Shown in pieces: positions 61,659 through 64,000 of a stretch of DNA of 64,000 nt; within the stretch, counting starts at the first letter, position 1, and each line of letters opens with the position of its first letter. The position numbers and the translations under genes were made by a program. The stretch is from assembly GCF_009184635.1 (NCBI RefSeq), contig NZ_WELI01000013.1, positions 62,001 through 126,000 on the forward strand, read 5' to 3'. The notes beneath the pieces are model-generated. The model ran no database searches. It had not been told where the DNA came from and saw only the letters and a program-made list of their open reading frames with translations. This DNA comes from Rudanella paleaurantiibacter (GTDB lineage: Bacteria > Bacteroidota > Bacteroidia > Cytophagales > Spirosomataceae).

Positions 61659-62864
61659 ATGATCCGTCCCCTACTGTTTGCTTCACTCCTGTTGATCAAC
61701 TGCCGACCTCCGCAGCCCGCAGCAGTTAGCCAAACAAACCTCCCTGTTTCAATCAGCACAACGCCACCCGACGAGGTCGCTGTGTTCCGCAATGGCGACG
61801 AAGGCTACGGCTGTTACCGGATTCCGGCCGTTGTGAAAGCCCCCGATGGCGCTCTGCTGGCTTTTGCCGAGGGTCGGCGTACCGATTGTGGCGACTTTGG
61901 CGATGTGGATATTGTCTTGCGCATTAGCCGCGACAACGGCAAAACCTGGGGTCCACAAACCCTCGTGGCCGACTACGGCACCGCGCAGGCAGGCAACCCC
62001 GCCCCGGTGTTCGACCTCACCGACCCGCGCTACCCGGCCGGGCGGCTATTTCTGGTGTATAACACGGGCGTAGCTTCGGAATCGGACGTGCGCAATGGGA
62101 AAGCCATTCGGGAGGTTTGGTACAAAACAAGCACCGACGGTGGCAAAACCTGGTCGGCCCCGGTGAATATCACCACGCAGGTGAACCGCCCTAACAAACC
62201 AGCCGTGAATCCGGCGTATGCGTTTGCCGACGACTGGCGTTCGTACGCCAATACGCCCGGCCACGCCCTCCAACTGGCCAAAGGTAGCTACCGGGGCCGC
62301 CTGTTTGTGGCTGCTAACCACTCGGCCGGGGCTCCACAAAGTGCCTTCCGCGATTACCGCGCCCATGCGTTCTACTCCGACGACCACGGCCAAACCTGGA
62401 AACTCTCGCCCGATGTCGACTACGCGGGGGGCAACGAGAGCACAGCCGCCGAAACATCGGACGGGGGCGTGTTGATGAATATTCGGAATCAATCGGGCGA
62501 TGTGAAAAGCCGGCTGATGGCCTGGTCGCCCACGGCGGGTGCGGCCTGGAACCCGGTGGTGGTTTCGAGCGACCTCCCCGACCCCGTTTGTCAGGGTTCG
62601 ATGGTCAACTACCAAACCACCGAAGGTCGTTCGGTGCTGCTGTTTAGCAACCCCAATAGCCAAACCAAACGCGAGAAACTAACCGTGCGCTACAGCACCG
62701 ACGACGGAAAAAGCTGGTCGCGGGGCCGGGAGGTGTACAGCGGCTCGGCGGCCTATTCCGACCTGGTTGTACAGGCCGATGGTCAGATTGGGGTTTTGTA
62801 CGAACGCGACAATTACACCCTCATCACCTACGCCCATTTCCCCTACACCTGGCTGACGCAATAA
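61659..62864 (+). CDS. nanH: Exo-sialidase (GH33), lipoprotein, 401 aa
   Basis: Releases terminal sialic acids. The ATG at 61659 is chosen because it opens a lipoprotein signal (MIRPLLFASLLLINC, lipid Cys at 15); an upstream in-frame TTG at 61629 would spoil it. The RIP motif is in GCYRIPAVV (arginine-triad Arg), and acid/base and Asp follow in RRTDCGDFGDVDIVLR. Four Asp boxes are visible: SRDNGKTW, STDGGKTW, SDDHGQTW and STDDGKSW. A further triad Arg is likely in NIRNQSGDVKSRL. Surface anchoring fits the SusC/D partners. It is followed by the epimerase gene after 5 bases. Its 5' end is duplicated at 60522, showing that it once followed gntR directly. Confidence 0.93.
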   Translation: MIRPLLFASLLLINCRPPQPAAVSQTNLPVSISTTPPDEVAVFRNGDEGYGCYRIPAVVKAPDGALLAFAEGRRTDCGDFGDVDIVLRISRDNGKTWGPQTLVADYGTAQAGNPAPVFDLTDPRYPAGRLFLVYNTGVASESDVRNGKAIREVWYKTSTDGGKTWSAPVNITTQVNRPNKPAVNPAYAFADDWRSYANTPGHALQLAKGSYRGRLFVAANHSAGAPQSAFRDYRAHAFYSDDHGQTWKLSPDVDYAGGNESTAAETSDGGVLMNIRNQSGDVKSRLMAWSPTAGAAWNPVVVSSDLPDPVCQGSMVNYQTTEGRSVLLFSNPNSQTKREKLTVRYSTDDGKSWSRGREVYSGSAAYSDLVVQADGQIGVLYERDNYTLITYAHFPYTWLTQ

Positions 62865-62869
62865 CCCTC

Positions 62870-64000
62870 ATGACCAACGATCTTTCTTCATACGCCCCAC
62901 TCTACCGCGATGCGCTGCTGAACGATGTGATCCCGTTCTGGCAGACCCACTCCATCGACCGGACGCATGGCGGGTTCTTTACCTGCCTCAACCGGGATGG
63001 CAGCGTGTTCGACACCGATAAGTTTATCTGGCTGCAAGCCAGGCAGGTCTGGACGTTCGCCATGTTGTACAATCGACTCCCCCACTTCCCGGCCGAACAA
63101 CGGGAAAGCTGGCTGGCTACGGCGCAGCATGGTGCCGATTTTCTCCAGAAATTTGGGCAGGCAAAGGGAGCGAACCTGGCCGATAACCCCTGGTACTTTT
63201 CGCTCACGCAGGATGGCCGCCCACTCGTGCAGCCGTACAACATTTTTTCGGATTGTTTTGCGACGATGGCCTTTGGGCAACTGTCGCTCGCAACGGGCAA
63301 TGAGCAGCAGGCCCAGCTGGCTGAGGGTACCTTCCGGCAGATTCTGGCCCGGCAAAACAACCCCAAAGGCCAATGGAGCAAAGCCGTTGACGGCACGCGC
63401 CCATTGAAGAACTTCGCTCTGCCGATGATTCTGTGCAACCTGGCCCTTGAAATCGAGCATCTGCTCGACCAATCGCTGGTGGAGCAAACCATTGACCAAT
63501 GCATCCACGAGGTGATGGATGTTTTCTACGACCCGACGTTGGGTCTGATTCGGGAAAACGTTACGCCCGAGGGGCAGGTCTCCGACTCGTTTGAGGGACG
63601 TTTGCTCAACCCCGGCCACGCGATTGAAGCCATGTGGTTCATCATGGATCTGGCCCGTCGACGCAACGACCGGAGCCTGATGGAACGTGCCGTCAAGATT
63701 ACCCTCGATACGCTCAACTACGCCTGGGACAACGAATTCGGCGGGATTCTGTATTTCATGGACGCGAAGGGCTACCCGCCCCAGCAACTCGAATGGGATC
63801 AGAAACTCTGGTGGGTACACGTCGAAACGCTCATCAGCCTGCTCAAAGGTTATCGACTCACGGGCAATACCGACTGCCTTACGTGGTTTGGTCGGGTACA
63901 CGACTACACCTGGGCGCACTTCCCCGACCCGGAACATGGCGAGTGGTTTGGCTATCTCAACCGCCGGGGCGAGGTATTGTTGCCCCTCAAAGGCGGTAAG
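62870..64000 (+). CDS. AGE-family N-acylglucosamine 2-epimerase (3' truncated by window)
   Basis: The frame is open to the window end (377 codons seen; family length is roughly 390-420, so little is missing). It is an alpha6/alpha6-barrel protein: RTHGGFFTCLNRDGSVFDTD, KFIWLQARQVWTFAMLYNRL, LLNPGHAIEAMWFIM and QKLWWVHVETLISLLKGY, the last with a conserved catalytic-type His. In Bacteroidota nan operons this RenBP-like enzyme converts ManNAc to GlcNAc in place of the E. coli NanE/NanK route. It has no signal peptide and starts 5 bases after the sialidase stop, consistent with a cytoplasmic step downstream of NanA. Confidence 0.9.
   Translation, partial: MTNDLSSYAPLYRDALLNDVIPFWQTHSIDRTHGGFFTCLNRDGSVFDTDKFIWLQARQVWTFAMLYNRLPHFPAEQRESWLATAQHGADFLQKFGQAKGANLADNPWYFSLTQDGRPLVQPYNIFSDCFATMAFGQLSLATGNEQQAQLAEGTFRQILARQNNPKGQWSKAVDGTRPLKNFALPMILCNLALEIEHLLDQSLVEQTIDQCIHEVMDVFYDPTLGLIRENVTPEGQVSDSFEGRLLNPGHAIEAMWFIMDLARRRNDRSLMERAVKITLDTLNYAWDNEFGGILYFMDAKGYPPQQLEWDQKLWWVHVETLISLLKGYRLTGNTDCLTWFGRVHDYTWAHFPDPEHGEWFGYLNRRGEVLLPLKGGK

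Noticed and set aside
62888-63937. Minus-strand open frame of 349 codons at the window end
   Set aside because: The plus strand encodes a clear AGE-family epimerase here; the minus frame is its shadow.

Overview
The window looks like part of a moderately high-GC Bacteroidota genome of the Cytophagales/Spirosomaceae type (Spirosoma, Larkinella and relatives). The signs are paired SusC/SusD outer-membrane systems, an ECF sigma/FecR pair, a hybrid two-component system, type IX secretion C-terminal domains on two giant secreted proteins, and promoters of the TTTG-N18-20-TAnnTTTG type. The genus is an inference. I see no rRNA, tRNA, CRISPR array or transposase.

Layout. 0-5.6 kb: 3' end of a trimeric beta-roll/coiled-coil surface protein, then minus-strand genes for an M4 metallopeptidase, an unknown secreted protein and an OmpA-family protein. 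5.7-8.6 kb: a 7TM-DISM histidine kinase overlapped by its LytTR response regulator. 8.9-10.9 kb: a parA-parB operon with its own promoter, flanking inverted repeat and terminator. 10.96-18.0 kb: a 2350-residue secreted protein with two GH9-CBM3 units. 18.0-20.7 kb: a secreted FAD-dependent oxidoreductase bracketed by inverted copies of a non-coding repeat. 20.7-30.7 kb: a minus-strand polysaccharide-utilisation-type operon (ECF sigma, FecR, STN-containing SusC, SusD, DUF4397 lipoprotein, Tat-exported putative glycoside hydrolase). 30.9-35.5 kb: a second FAD oxidoreductase and a PQQ dehydrogenase-PKD-cytochrome c fusion. 35.6-39.8 kb: a hybrid two-component sensor split by a -1 frameshift exactly at an A_AAA_AAC heptamer. 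39.9-47.4 kb: a 2496-residue adhesin-like T9SS protein with BspA-type and plant-type leucine-rich repeats.

47.6-64.0 kb is a nearly complete sialic-acid utilisation locus. It holds an MFS transporter, GH20 hexosaminidase, sialate O-acetylesterase, NanM-type mutarotase, N-acetylneuraminate lyase, SusD and SusC, a divergent FadR/GntR regulator, sialidase and an AGE-family epimerase that runs off the window. Together they would release, de-acetylate, import, anomerise and cleave sialic acid and epimerise ManNAc. A 308-residue gene of visibly lower GC sits between the regulator and the sialidase, and the first 26 bases of the sialidase gene are duplicated in front of it, the scar of an insertion.

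The most notable observations are the candidate programmed frameshift in the hybrid sensor, the insertion scar in the nan locus, the operator architecture between susC and the GntR gene, the tandem GH9 domains that have each lost a different part of the active site, and the inverted repeats around the first FAD oxidoreductase.
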